DNA of 50,537 nucleotides, from the NCBI RefSeq assembly GCF_025354435.1, contig NZ_JANXMU010000062.1, forward strand, positions 1-50,537, read 5' to 3'. The notes under the pieces are model-generated. The model saw only the letters and a list, made by a program, of their open reading frames with translations. It had not been told where the DNA came from and did not search any database. Both the position numbers and the translations under genes were made by a program. This document shows positions 20,459 to 29,211 of the stretch, in pieces (position 1 is the first letter of the stretch; every line of letters starts with the position of its first letter). Source of the DNA: Rhodoferax sp. GTDB lineage: Bacteria > Pseudomonadota > Gammaproteobacteria > Burkholderiales > Burkholderiaceae_C.

Positions 20459-21888
20459 AACACGCCGTACGCCATTTGCACTTCGTCGGGATCGGCGGCT
20501 CCGGCATGTCGGCCATTGCCGAGGTGCTGCACAAGCTGGGTTATGTGGTCTCAGGCTCGGACCAGAGCGACAGCGCCACGCTGCGCCGACTCGGCGGCCT
20601 GGGTATCACCACCTTCATCGGCCACACCCCGGCCAATGTGCTGGGGGCGGATGCGATCGTCACCTCTACCGCCGTCAAGGCCGACAACCCCGAGGTACTG
20701 GCCGCGCGCGAAAACAAGGTGCCCATCGTCCCGCGCGCACTGATGCTGGCCGAGCTGATGCGCTTGAAGCAGGGCATTGCCATTGCCGGTACGCACGGCA
20801 AAACCACCACCACCAGCCTGGTGGCCAGCGTGTTGGTTGAGGCCGGGCTGGACCCGACCTTTGTGATCGGCGGCCGCCTGAACAGCGCCGGGGCCAATGC
20901 CCGCCTGGGTACCGGCGACTACATCGTGGTTGAGGCCGACGAATCCGACGCTTCCTTTCTGCACCTGCTGCCGGTGATGGCGGTCGTGACGAATATCGAT
21001 GCCGACCATATGGAAACCTACGGCCACGACTTCAACAACCTGAAGAAGGCCTTCGTCGATTTTCTGCACCGCATGCCCTTCTACGGCACGGCGATTTTGT
21101 GCACCGACGACCCCGGCGTGCGCGCCATCGTGGACCAGGTGACCAACCCGGTCACCAGCTACGGCTTTGAAGAAGGCGCCCAGGTGCGGGCGGTGGACGT
21201 GCGCGCCGTGGGCGGCCAGATGCACTTCACCGTGCAGCGCCGCAATGGAGCCACTTTGCCCGATCTGCCGGTGGTGCTGAACCTACCGGGCCGCCACAAC
21301 GTGCTGAATGCGCTGTCGGCCATCGCCGTAGCGGTGGAGCTGGACGTGCCCGATGCCGCTGTACAGCGTGCGCTGGCCTCCTTTGAAGGTGTAGGTCGCC
21401 GTTTCCAACCCTACGGCGAGCAGCCTGCCAAAGACGGCGGCAACTTCACCCTGGTGGACGATTACGGCCACCACCCGGTCGAGATGGCGGCCACGCTGTC
21501 GGCTGCGCGCGGCGCGTTTCCGGGCCGTCGCCTGGTACTGGCCTTCCAGCCGCACCGCTACAGCCGTACCCGCGATTGCTTTGAAGACTTTGTGCGCGTG
21601 ATTGGCGAGGCCGATGTGGTGCTGCTGAGCGAGATTTACGCAGCCGGCGAGGTGCCCATCGTCGCGGCCGATGGCCGAGCGCTGGCCCGTGCCCTGCGCG
21701 TAGCGGGTCGGGTGGAACCCGTCTTCATCGACGACATCGCCGCTATGCCGCAGACGATTTTTGATATCGCCCGCGACGGCGACGTGGTGCTGTGCATGGG
21801 CGCTGGCTCCATCGGGGCTGTACCGGGCAAGGTGGTTGATTTGCTATCAAAAAAAGAGCAGACTACGCAGATAGTCTCTACGCTATGA
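20455..21888 (+). CDS. murC: UDP-N-acetylmuramate:L-alanine ligase MurC
   Basis: First ligase of the stem peptide. 477 residues with [16 protein letters not shown] (uridine-binding), [11 protein letters not shown] (ATP), [10 protein letters not shown] and [10 protein letters not shown]. The last ~14 residues ([14 protein letters not shown]) are encoded entirely by a dispersed repeat copy (21842-21905), which also supplies the TGA stop overlapping the ddlB ATG. The natural end of the family would be near VPGKVVDLL, so this tail is an acquired extension. Function should be unaffected because it lies after the C-terminal domain. Confidence 0.96.
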   Translation: MKHAVRHLHFVGIGGSGMSAIAEVLHKLGYVVSGSDQSDSATLRRLGGLGITTFIGHTPANVLGADAIVTSTAVKADNPEVLAARENKVPIVPRALMLAELMRLKQGIAIAGTHGKTTTTSLVASVLVEAGLDPTFVIGGRLNSAGANARLGTGDYIVVEADESDASFLHLLPVMAVVTNIDADHMETYGHDFNNLKKAFVDFLHRMPFYGTAILCTDDPGVRAIVDQVTNPVTSYGFEEGAQVRAVDVRAVGGQMHFTVQRRNGATLPDLPVVLNLPGRHNVLNALSAIAVAVELDVPDAAVQRALASFEGVGRRFQPYGEQPAKDGGNFTLVDDYGHHPVEMAATLSAARGAFPGRRLVLAFQPHRYSRTRDCFEDFVRVIGEADVVLLSEIYAAGEVPIVAADGRALARALRVAGRVEPVFIDDIAAMPQTIFDIARDGDVVLCMGAGSIGAVPGKVVDLLSKKEQTTQIVSTL

Positions 21889-21905
21889 CCCTAAATTCTT
21901 TAAAT
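21842..21905 (+). repeat. Copy C of the dispersed palindromic repeat at the murC/ddlB junction
   Basis: GCTATCAAAAAAAGAGCAGA, then TACGCAGATAGTCTCTACGC and TATGACCCTAAATTCTTTAA follow the full consensus order. The right half aligns closely with copy J (GCGCTAG..GCCTATTTTCTTTAAAT at 45101-45127). It codes the MurC tail, the overlapping ATGA stop/start and the first ~7 residues of Ddl (MTLNSLN). Confidence 0.8.
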
Positions 21906-22841
21906 CTTGGAAAAGTGGCTGTGCTGATGGGCGGTGCGTCTGCCGAGCGTGAAGTGTCCAAAATGTCGGGCACCGGCGTGCTGGCCGCGTTGCGCAGCCA
22001 GGGCGTGGACGCACATGCCTTCGATCCGTCGGAACGCGATCTGGGCGACCTGAAGCGTGAGGGCTTTGCCCGTTGCTTCATCGCCCTGCATGGCCGCTTC
22101 GGCGAAGACGGCACGGTACAAGGTGCGTTGGAGCTGCTGGGCATTCCGTACACCGGCTCCGGCGTGATGGCCTCCAGCATCGCCATCGACAAGGTGATGA
22201 CCAAGCGCATCTGGCGTGCCGAAGGTTTGCCCACACCCGGCTGGTTCGAGGTGGACAGCGCTGCCGCGGCCCGTGCGGCTTTCGCCACGCTGGGCGCGCC
22301 CATGATCGTCAAGCCCGCCCGCGAAGGCTCCACCATCGGCCTCACCAAGGTGCTGACGTTGGACCAGATAGATGCGGCCTACGCCCTGGCAGCGCAGCTC
22401 GACCCGGCGGTGCTGTGCGAGCAGTTCATCAGCGGCGACGAGGTCACCATTCCGCTGCTCGGTAGCGGTACGCAGACCGAGGCGCTGCCGGTGGTGCGTA
22501 TCGTCGCGCCCGAAGGCAACTACGACTACCAGAACAAATACTTCACCGACACCACCCAGTACCTGGTGCCCTGCGGCCTGCCCGAGGGTGAAGAGGCCGC
22601 TATCCAGGCCTTGGTGCGCAAAGCCTTTTTGACCCTGGGCTGCCGCGGCTGGGCCCGCGCCGACGTGATGATCGACGCGGCCACCCGCAAGCCCTACCTG
22701 CTGGAAATCAACACCGCCCCCGGTATGACCAGCCACTCGCTGGTGCCCATGTCGGCCCGTGCCGCTGGCATCAGCTACGAAGCCCTGTGCGTGCGCCTGC
22801 TGCAAACCGCGGCGCTGGACTACGGAACACCGACGGCCTGA
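21885..22841 (+). CDS. ddlB: D-alanine--D-alanine ligase
   Basis: Makes the D-Ala-D-Ala dipeptide used by MurF. ATP-grasp fold, 318 residues: [18 protein letters not shown]-terminus, PARREGST-type loop as [11 protein letters not shown], and the metal/substrate segment [17 protein letters not shown]. The start codon and the residues before LGKVAV lie inside a dispersed repeat. An alternative internal start (GTG 21916, ~10 residues downstream) would cut into the first beta strand, so ATG 21885 is kept. ftsQ begins 2 nt after the stop. Confidence 0.95.
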   Translation: MTLNSLNLGKVAVLMGGASAEREVSKMSGTGVLAALRSQGVDAHAFDPSERDLGDLKREGFARCFIALHGRFGEDGTVQGALELLGIPYTGSGVMASSIAIDKVMTKRIWRAEGLPTPGWFEVDSAAAARAAFATLGAPMIVKPAREGSTIGLTKVLTLDQIDAAYALAAQLDPAVLCEQFISGDEVTIPLLGSGTQTEALPVVRIVAPEGNYDYQNKYFTDTTQYLVPCGLPEGEEAAIQALVRKAFLTLGCRGWARADVMIDAATRKPYLLEINTAPGMTSHSLVPMSARAAGISYEALCVRLLQTAALDYGTPTA

Positions 22842-22843
22842 GC

Positions 22844-23647
22844 ATGCAAAAAGTCGCCCCCCCCATGGACGTGAAACTCATGAACGCCACCGCTACGGTG
22901 TTGTTCCTGGGCGCGCTCGTCCTCGGGCTGGTGGCGCTGGTGCAATGGACGGCACGCCAGCCGCTGTTTGCCATCCGCGGCATTTCGGTGGTGGGTGATG
23001 TGGTGCACAACAACGATGTCACCCTGCGCGCCAACCTGGGCGGCAAGATCAAGGGCACGTTCTTTACCGTGGACCTGAATGCCACCAAGGCCGCTTTCGA
23101 GGCCGTTCCCTGGGTCCGCAAGGCGGTGGTGCGGCGCGAGTTTCCGAACCGTCTGCGGGTGGTGCTGCAAGAGCAGCAGGCCGCCGCCTACTGGGGCGAC
23201 GACAGCGAGTCCCGCCTGCTCAATACCTTTGGCGAAGTGTTCGAAGCCAATGTGGGCGAGGTGGACCACGACGACATGCCCCGCCTGAACGGCCCGGCGG
23301 AGCAGGCGGGCCAGATTCTGGGCATGTACCACACGCTGTCCCCCTTGCTGACCCCGCTGGACATGACGCTGGACCAGTTGACCCTGACCAAACGCGGCGG
23401 TTGGCGCATGCAGACCGATGCCGGTGGCGAGGTCGAACTGGGCCGCGGCACGGCCGAAGAAATTACCCAGCGCGTGCAGCGCTTTATCGGCACCGTGGCC
23501 CAGGTGGCCAAGGAATATGGCCGCACGGTGGATGCCGTCGAGCAGGCCGATTTGCGCTACACCGAAGGTTACGCCTTGCGCTTGCGCGGCGTGACCACCT
23601 TGGCCGCACCACTGCCGGTGCCCAAGCAAAAGACAACAGGACATTGA
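22844..23647 (+). CDS. ftsQ: Cell division protein FtsQ
   Basis: Bitopic divisome protein linking early and late division proteins through FtsLB. 267 residues: short cytoplasmic N-terminus, membrane segment about 15-34 (TATVLFLGALVLGLVALV), then a POTRA domain (FAIRGISVVGDVVHNN) and the FtsQ beta domain. WVRKAVVRREFPNRLRV is typical. ATG 22844 is two bases after ddlB; the longer in-frame reading that begins inside ddlB is rejected. Confidence 0.94.
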   Translation: MQKVAPPMDVKLMNATATVLFLGALVLGLVALVQWTARQPLFAIRGISVVGDVVHNNDVTLRANLGGKIKGTFFTVDLNATKAAFEAVPWVRKAVVRREFPNRLRVVLQEQQAAAYWGDDSESRLLNTFGEVFEANVGEVDHDDMPRLNGPAEQAGQILGMYHTLSPLLTPLDMTLDQLTLTKRGGWRMQTDAGGEVELGRGTAEEITQRVQRFIGTVAQVAKEYGRTVDAVEQADLRYTEGYALRLRGVTTLAAPLPVPKQKTTGH

Positions 23648-23661
23648 TTACAGGACGCACT

Positions 23662-24891
23662 ATGGCAAAAGAGTACAAAGATTTAGTCGTCGGGGTGGAC
23701 ATCGGCACCGCCAAGGTGATGGTGGTGGTGGCCGAGGTGCTGGCGGGCGGCGAGCTCAAGCTGGCCGGATTTGGCGTGGCTCCCAGCAACGGCCTCAAGC
23801 GCGGCGTGGTGGTGAACATTGACGCGACCGTGCAGAGCATCCAGATGGCGCTGAAAGAAGCCGAGCTGATGGCCGACTGTAAGATTTCCCACGTCTACAC
23901 CGGCATCACTGGCAGCCACATCCGTGGCATCAACTCCAGCGGCATGGTGGCGGTGAAAGACCGCGAAGTCACCGCGGCCGACGTGGCGCGCGTGGTGGAA
24001 ACCGCCAAGGCCATCCACATCTCTACCGACCAGCGCCTGCTGCTGGTGGAGCCCCAGGAATTCATCATTGACGGGCAGGACGTAAAAGAGCCCATCGGCA
24101 TGAGCGGCATCCGCCTGGAGGCCAAGGTGCATATCGTCACCGGGGCGCAAAGTGCCGCCGAGAACATCATCAAATGCATACGCCGCTGCGGCCTGGACGT
24201 AGACCAGCTGATGCTGAACCCGCTGGCCAGCAGCCTGTCGGTGCTGACCGAAGACGAGCGTGAACTGGGCGTGGCCCTGGTGGACATTGGCGCGGGCACC
24301 ACCGACGTGGCGATCTTCACCAATGGCGCGATCCGCCACACCGCCGTGATTCCGATCGCCGGGGACCTGATCACCAGCGACATCGCCATGGCCCTGCGCA
24401 CACCCACCAAGGACGCGGAAGACATCAAGGTTGAAAGCGGCTACGCCAAGCAGTTGCTGGCCGACCCGGAAGCCCAGGTGGAAGTGCCGGGCCTGGGCGA
24501 CCGCGGCCCGCGCATGCTGAGCCGCCAGGCGCTGGCCGGTGTGATTGAGCCGCGGGTCGAAGAGATTTATTCGCTGGTGGCCCAGGTCATCCGCGAGTCG
24601 GGCTTTGAAGAAGTACTGTCCAGCGGCATTGTGCTCACCGGCGGCAGCGTGGTCATGCCCGGCATGGTCGAGCTGGGTGAAGACATCTTTTTGAAACCGG
24701 TGCGCCGTGGCGTGCCCAAGTACCGCGGCGCGCTGTCCGACATGGTCTCGCAGCCCCGCGCAGCCACCGTGATGGGCCTGCTGGAAGAGGGCCGCATCGG
24801 CCGCGCCCGCGGCTTCAAGGTGGCCCAGAAAAACGGCTCCATGAAGACCGCGGTCGGCCGCGTCAAAGACTGGTTTGTGGGGAACTTCTGA
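23662..24891 (+). CDS. ftsA: Cell division protein FtsA
   Basis: Actin-like ATPase that tethers FtsZ to the membrane. 409 residues from this ATG. VVGVDIGTAKVMVVVAE (phosphate 1), VDIGAGTTDVAIF (phosphate 2), VLTGGSVVMPG (adenosine loop) and a C-terminal amphipathic end GRVKDWFVGNF that should act as membrane-targeting sequence. It starts 14 nt after ftsQ; longer in-frame readings into ftsQ are rejected. A 150-nt spacer separates it from ftsZ. Confidence 0.96.
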   Translation: MAKEYKDLVVGVDIGTAKVMVVVAEVLAGGELKLAGFGVAPSNGLKRGVVVNIDATVQSIQMALKEAELMADCKISHVYTGITGSHIRGINSSGMVAVKDREVTAADVARVVETAKAIHISTDQRLLLVEPQEFIIDGQDVKEPIGMSGIRLEAKVHIVTGAQSAAENIIKCIRRCGLDVDQLMLNPLASSLSVLTEDERELGVALVDIGAGTTDVAIFTNGAIRHTAVIPIAGDLITSDIAMALRTPTKDAEDIKVESGYAKQLLADPEAQVEVPGLGDRGPRMLSRQALAGVIEPRVEEIYSLVAQVIRESGFEEVLSSGIVLTGGSVVMPGMVELGEDIFLKPVRRGVPKYRGALSDMVSQPRAATVMGLLEEGRIGRARGFKVAQKNGSMKTAVGRVKDWFVGNF

Positions 24892-25057
24892 CCATGCACA
24901 GCACCCAGACCCCCCACTCCTTTCCGCGTGGCAGCCCGACACCCATGGCCTTGTGGCGATGGCGAACTTGCCACCCACCCTGGTCCCCGGTCCACCCCGT
25001 TTCGTTTTTTGAATCTTGCAATAACAGCACCCCATTGACACCATGAAGGAGAACCAC

Positions 25058-26263
25058 ATGCCTATCGAAATGATTGAAGTCGAAGAATTTAACCTGGGCA
25101 CCCAGATCAAAGTGATCGGTGTCGGCGGCGGCGGCGGCAATGCCGTGGAGCACATGATTGGCTGCAACGTCCAGGGCGTGGAGTTCATCAGCGCCAACAC
25201 CGACGCGCAGGCCCTGGGCCGCAGCGTGGCGCACAAGACCATCCAGCTGGGCCTGAGCGGTCTGGGCGCAGGCAGCAAGCCCGACAAGGGCCGTGAAGCC
25301 GCCGAGCTGGCCGTGGACGACATCCGCGCGGCTATCGCGGGCGCGCACATGCTGTTCATTACCGCTGGTATGGGCGGCGGCACCGGCACCGGTGCGGCAC
25401 CTGTGATTGCCCGTGTGGCCAAGGAAATGGGCATTCTGACCGTGGGCGTGATCACCAAGCCTTTCGACTTCGAAGGCCCGAAACGTATGGCCAATGCCGA
25501 CAACGGCCTGGCTGAGTTGGAAGCCAATGTGGATTCGTTGATCGTGGTGCTGAACGAGAAACTGCTCGAAGTGCTGGGTGACGACGTGACGCAGGACGAA
25601 GCCTTCGCCCACGCCAACGACGTGCTGAAAAACGCTGTCGGCGGAATTGCCGAAATCATCAACGTGCCCGGCCATGTGAACGTCGACTTTGAAGACGTGC
25701 GCACCGTGATGGGCGAGCCCGGCAAAGCCATGATGGGTACCGCCGTGGCCGACGGCCCCGACCGCGCCCGCATCGCCGCCGAGCAAGCTGTTGCCTGCCC
25801 TCTGCTGGAAGGTATCGACCTGTCGGGTGCCAAGGGCGTGCTGGTGCTGATCACCGCCGCCAAGGGTTCGCTCAAGCTGAACGAATCCAAGCTGGCCATG
25901 AACACCATCCGCGCCTACGCATCGCCCGACGCGCATGTCATCTACGGCACCGCCTATGACGACGGCCTGGGCGACAAGATCCGCGTCACCGTGGTGGCCA
26001 CCGGCCTGAGCAAACGCCGTGTGGCGGCTCCGTTGCAAGTGGTGGTGCAACGCACCGGCACCGACAACGTAGGCTTTACCTTGCCGGTGCAAGGCAACGG
26101 CATGGGTGTGGGCAACGGCCAACCCGACTACGAGTCGCTGCGCGGCCCAGCGGTTTGGCGCACGCCCAACCGCACCCAGGCCAGCGCCCGGGTAGACGCA
26201 CTGTCGTCGGGTGGCATGGACGACTACGAGATTCCAGCTTTCTTGCGCAAACAAGCTGATTGA
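25058..26263 (+). CDS. ftsZ: Cell division protein FtsZ
   Basis: Tubulin-like GTPase that forms the Z ring. 401 residues. KVIGVGGGGGNAV, the tubulin signature GGGTGTGAAPV, T7 loop NVDFEDVR and the conserved C-terminal peptide DDYEIPAFLRKQAD (binding FtsA/ZipA) are all intact. ATG 25058 is chosen because AAGGAG (25046-25051) lies 6 nt before it; the in-frame ATG at 25043 overlaps that ribosome site and is unlikely. Confidence 0.97.
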   Translation: MPIEMIEVEEFNLGTQIKVIGVGGGGGNAVEHMIGCNVQGVEFISANTDAQALGRSVAHKTIQLGLSGLGAGSKPDKGREAAELAVDDIRAAIAGAHMLFITAGMGGGTGTGAAPVIARVAKEMGILTVGVITKPFDFEGPKRMANADNGLAELEANVDSLIVVLNEKLLEVLGDDVTQDEAFAHANDVLKNAVGGIAEIINVPGHVNVDFEDVRTVMGEPGKAMMGTAVADGPDRARIAAEQAVACPLLEGIDLSGAKGVLVLITAAKGSLKLNESKLAMNTIRAYASPDAHVIYGTAYDDGLGDKIRVTVVATGLSKRRVAAPLQVVVQRTGTDNVGFTLPVQGNGMGVGNGQPDYESLRGPAVWRTPNRTQASARVDALSSGGMDDYEIPAFLRKQAD

Positions 26264-26276
26264 GGGCTGTGCTTCG

Positions 26277-26316
26277 CCCGATCTCGCACATGGGGCGGGA
26301 TCGGGGGATGTCTTTT
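26277..26316 (+). terminator. Probable terminator after ftsZ
   Basis: CCCGATCTCGC (26277-26287) pairs with GCGGGATCGGG (26295-26305) as an 11-bp stem with one G-U pair and a 7-nt loop, followed by GGATG and a short T run (26311-26316). The T run is weak, so termination may be partial and some readthrough into lpxC is possible. Confidence 0.6.
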
Positions 26317-26378
26317 CTCGATCTCTGCCATCAACATTGCTGATCGTGGGCGATAGGCCTGCCACTTAAAATCGCACC

Positions 26379-27302
26379 ATGCTCCAGCAACGAACCCTCA
26401 AGTCCCTCACCAAAGCCGTGGGTGTGGGCGTGCACAGCGGCCAGCGGGTCGAATTGACGCTGCGCCCGGCACCGCCGGATACCGGCATCGTGTTTCGCCG
26501 TACCGATCTGCCGGTGCCGGTGGACATTGCCATGACGGCCGAGTCGGTTACCGACACGCGCATGGCGACCACTGTGTCCAGCGGCTCGGCCAAGGTGTCG
26601 ACGGTGGAGCATCTGATGTCGGCCTGCGCAGGTCTGGGCATCGACAATTTGATTGTGGAGATCACCGCCGAAGAAGTGCCTATCCTGGACGGCTCGGCGG
26701 CTGCTTTCGTCTATCTGCTGCAAACGGCGGGTATCGAATTGCAAAAAGCCCCGCGTCGCTTCATCCGCGTGACCCAGCCGGTGGAAGTGCGCGAAGGCAC
26801 GGGCACGGCAGAAAAGTGGGCGCGCCTGGAGCCGTACCACGGCTACAAGCTGAGTTTTGACATCATTTTCGACCACCCGGCAGTGGATTCCACCGGCCAA
26901 CATGTCGAGTTTGACCTGGGCTCTGACTCGTACACCCGCGACATCGCCCGCGCCCGCACCTTCGGCTTCACCCGCGATGCCGAGATGCTGCGCGCCAACG
27001 GCCTGGGCCTGGGCGGCGGCATGGACAACGCCATCCTGATGGACGACTACAAGGTGCTCAACGCGGGCGGCCTGCGCTATGACGATGAATTTGTGAAGCA
27101 CAAGGTGCTGGACGCGATGGGCGACATGTATATGCTGGGCAAGCCCTTGCTGGCCAGCTACAGCGCCATGAAGTCCGGCCACGCGCTGAATAACAAGCTG
27201 ATCCGCGCACTGATGCTGAACACCGAAGCCTGGGAAATCGTCACCTTCGACAACGCATCCGACGCGCCCGCAGGCTTCGCCCAACTCGCCCGGGCCTGGT
27301 AG
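26379..27302 (+). CDS. lpxC: UDP-3-O-acyl-N-acetylglucosamine deacetylase LpxC
   Basis: Zinc deacetylase, committed step of lipid A synthesis. 307 residues, normal length. Zinc ligands can be placed at H78 (STVEHLMSA), H241 and D245 ([10 protein letters not shown]); the catalytic His is H268 (KSGHALNN). It closes the dcw cluster as in most proteobacteria. No Shine-Dalgarno precedes the ATG; a TAAAAT hexamer ends 7 nt upstream, which would suit a leaderless or nearly leaderless transcript. The terminator-like stem after ftsZ suggests partly separate control. Confidence 0.96.
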   Translation: MLQQRTLKSLTKAVGVGVHSGQRVELTLRPAPPDTGIVFRRTDLPVPVDIAMTAESVTDTRMATTVSSGSAKVSTVEHLMSACAGLGIDNLIVEITAEEVPILDGSAAAFVYLLQTAGIELQKAPRRFIRVTQPVEVREGTGTAEKWARLEPYHGYKLSFDIIFDHPAVDSTGQHVEFDLGSDSYTRDIARARTFGFTRDAEMLRANGLGLGGGMDNAILMDDYKVLNAGGLRYDDEFVKHKVLDAMGDMYMLGKPLLASYSAMKSGHALNNKLIRALMLNTEAWEIVTFDNASDAPAGFAQLARAW

Positions 27303-27306
27303 CCCC

Positions 27307-27483
27307 ATGCTGCTGTTCCGCTGGGCCATCCTGTTCCTGCTGCTGGGCGCAGGTGTGTCCTTCGCCTTCTACGTCGGCACGCGCGACCGCCGCTACCTGC
27401 GCTGGGGCTGGGTGGTGCTGAAGTGGACGCTGCTGGCCGCGTTTGGCTTTTTCACGGTGCTGATTCTCGAACGCCTGGCTTAA
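27307..27483 (+). CDS. Small membrane protein downstream of lpxC
   Basis: A 58-residue open frame, MLLFRWAILFLLLGAG...LERLA, beginning 4 nt after the lpxC stop. Two hydrophobic segments (about 2-20 and 37-54) flank a basic loop (TRDRRYLRWGW), giving a hairpin membrane topology. Size, position and composition resemble small unnamed proteins found after lpxC in Comamonadaceae. Function is unknown; cotranscription with lpxC is likely. The GC-biased third positions support real coding. Confidence 0.7.
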   Translation: MLLFRWAILFLLLGAGVSFAFYVGTRDRRYLRWGWVVLKWTLLAAFGFFTVLILERLA

Positions 27484-27551
27484 CAAAGGCCAGCGTAGCG
27501 AGGCCCCTTCGTGAACAGCGCGGAACTGGCTCTGCCAGGCCGCTGCTGTTG

Positions 27552-27595
27552 CCCCCTGCGTGTCGTATTGGCTTTTCAAGCCAATACGAGGGGGG
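27552..27595. terminator. Hairpin between convergent genes, possible bidirectional terminator
   Basis: CGTATTGGCTT (27564-27574) and AAGCCAATACG (27578-27588) form a perfect 11-bp inverted repeat, enclosed by CCCCCT (27552-27557) and AGGGGG (27589-27594). It lies between the plus-strand small protein gene and the minus-strand ruvC. There is no long T run, so termination is inferred from position and stem strength. The surrounding 27484-27632 sequence resembles GC-rich spacer repeats of Comamonadaceae and contains no gene. Confidence 0.5.
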
Positions 27596-27632
27596 TGGCG
27601 AAAGATGCGCAGCTCTGCAGCCTGGGGGTGTT

Positions 27633-28181
27633 CTAGTTAATCCGGCCATCGCGGTACATGCCGCTGGTCCTGCGGGTCAACGGTGTCGCCTGTGCCAACC
27701 GTGCCATCGCATGCCCCACATGGGCGTGGGTGATGGCCATACCCAGGGCATCGGCGGCATCCTTGCCGGGCAACACGGGAAGTTTCAGCAGGCGTTTGAC
27801 CATTTCCTGCACCTGGCTCTTGTCGGCCCGGCCATGGCCGACCACGGCTTTTTTCATTTGCAGCGCGGTGTATTCGTGCACCGACAAATTGCTGTGCCCC
27901 AGCGCCGCCAGGCTGGCCCCCCGCGCCTGGCCCAGTAGCAGGGTGGACTGCGGGTTCACATTCACAAAGATGATTTCCACCGAAGCCGCGTCCGGCTCGT
28001 AGCGGGTGCAGACCTCACAAATTCCGTCAAACAAAATCTTGATGCGCGCAGGCAGCTGCCCCAGGTCCAGGTGCGTGGTCTTGATGGTGCCACTGGCCAC
28101 GTAGCTCAGGTTGGAGCCATCCACGTCGATGATGCCGAAGCCCGTGGTCTGTAAGCCGGGGTCGATGCCGAGAAGTCGCAT
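27633..28181 (-). CDS. ruvC: Holliday junction resolvase RuvC
   Basis: Dimeric endonuclease that cuts Holliday junctions with RuvAB. 182 residues from ATG 28181. The catalytic carboxylates are D7 (LLGIDPGLQ), E69 ([10 protein letters not shown]), D141 and D144 ([12 protein letters not shown]). ATG 28190 (adding MNS) is also possible. Longer upstream readings run through the dispersed repeat 28181-28236 and into the neighbouring gene, and are rejected. ruvA and ruvB are not adjacent in the window. Confidence 0.94.
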   Translation of the reverse strand: MRLLGIDPGLQTTGFGIIDVDGSNLSYVASGTIKTTHLDLGQLPARIKILFDGICEVCTRYEPDAASVEIIFVNVNPQSTLLLGQARGASLAALGHSNLSVHEYTALQMKKAVVGHGRADKSQVQEMVKRLLKLPVLPGKDAADALGMAITHAHVGHAMARLAQATPLTRRTSGMYRDGRIN

Positions 28182-28236
28182 GCTATTCATTTGAGAGCTG
28201 GTTGTGCAGGTAGAGTATGCGCTAGAGGCTGAAAAA
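28181..28236 (+). repeat. Copy D of the dispersed palindromic repeat between ruvC and the CdsA-like gene
   Basis: GCTATTCATTTGAGAGCTGG, TGTGCAGGTAGAGTATGCGC and TAGAGGCTGAAAAA match the family in order and spacing. The element covers the whole spacer, touches the ruvC start codon and provides the TAG stop (28222-28224, minus strand) and the last few codons of the cytidylyltransferase-like gene. Confidence 0.85.
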
Positions 28237-29211
28237 CCACCGAACCGAGTGGAAAAAGATCGGCGCAGCAAAGCACAGCGCGTCCACCCGGTCCAGCAGG
28301 CCGCTGGCACCGGTGATGGACTGGCCCTCGGTGCCCCAGTTGGTGATGCCGCGGTCGCGTTTCAGGGCTTTCATCACCAGGTGGCCGGCGGTGCCTGCCA
28401 CGCAGGCGATCAGCGCCATGGCCAGGGCCTGGCCGGGTTTGAAGGGGGTGATGCCCGCCAGCAAGCCCCCCACCAGGCCACCCGCGGCCACGCCCATGCT
28501 CCAGCTGGTCCAGTTGAAACTTTGGCTGATGTGCGGCGCGCGCGGTGGCGGTTGCAGCTTGCGAGAGACCAGGTGCTGCACCAGCATGCAGGTCTGTACC
28601 ACCAGCACCAAAAAGAAGACCAGAAAAGCGCTCTTGTCGGCGTAGCCGGGGATTTCCAGCCGCACCAGCGCCGGGATGTGGCTGGTGCCGTAGACGCAGA
28701 CCATGATGCCCCACTGCATCTTGGCGTTGCGCTCCAGAAAGCGGTGCGGGTCGTCGGCCAGTGCGCCCACCAGGGGCAGCGCCAGAAACACATATACCGG
28801 GATGAACACCGTGAACAGGTCGAAATGCCGCCCGCCCGCCATCCAGAACTGCACCGGCAGCACCACAAAAAACGCCAGAATCAGGCTGCGGTGGTCGCCC
28901 CGGTGGGTGGGCGACAAGGTGATGAATTCGCGCAACGCAAAAAATGCCACCAGCCCAAACAAGGTGATGGCAAACCAGCCGCCCAGCACCCAGCCCAGCC
29001 AGAAGGTGGCGGCCATGAACCAGGTGTTTTTCATGACCCGGCGCAGGTCGTTCAGGTCGGAGCCAAACGCGGCCTTGAAGGCTCCGTCGTCGCGCTCGCG
29101 CAGCGACACCAGCAGCAGCGCCGCGCTGGCCAGGGACAGCACGCCAAACACCAGCAGAAACAGCGCGGCAACCTGCTGGCTGCCGCTCAAAGCACGCAAA
29201 AATTGGTTCAT
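28222..29211 (-). CDS. CdsA-like phosphatidate cytidylyltransferase family protein
   Basis: A 329-residue polytopic membrane protein with about eight hydrophobic segments. The C-terminal KRDRGI..WG...[12 protein letters not shown] aligns with the CdsA signature (KR..GIKD.G...PGHGG.LDR.D), but the KD and HGG elements are replaced by TN and GASG. CdsA enzymes make CDP-diacylglycerol; this divergent form resembles the YnbB-type branch and its substrate is uncertain. It overlaps the PlsC-like gene by 4 nt (ATGA-type coupling), so the pair probably handles a phosphatidate-like lipid. Its last residues and stop come from the repeat at 28181-28236. Confidence 0.8.
   Translation of the reverse strand: MNQFLRALSGSQQVAALFLLVFGVLSLASAALLLVSLRERDDGAFKAAFGSDLNDLRRVMKNTWFMAATFWLGWVLGGWFAITLFGLVAFFALREFITLSPTHRGDHRSLILAFFVVLPVQFWMAGGRHFDLFTVFIPVYVFLALPLVGALADDPHRFLERNAKMQWGIMVCVYGTSHIPALVRLEIPGYADKSAFLVFFLVLVVQTCMLVQHLVSRKLQPPPRAPHISQSFNWTSWSMGVAAGGLVGGLLAGITPFKPGQALAMALIACVAGTAGHLVMKALKRDRGITNWGTEGQSITGASGLLDRVDALCFAAPIFFHSVRWFFSL

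Noticed and set aside
23401-23661. In-frame extension of ftsA into ftsQ
   Set aside because: MAKEYKDLVVGVDIG is the family N-terminus; the extension is an out-of-frame reading of ftsQ.
27423-27938. 171-codon plus-strand frame across the lpxC-ruvC spacer
   Set aside because: It overlaps the small membrane protein in another frame and is antisense to ruvC.
28182-28310. N-terminal extension of ruvC to 28310
   Set aside because: It would read through the repeat and the end of the CdsA-like gene; RuvC normally starts at MRLLGIDPG.
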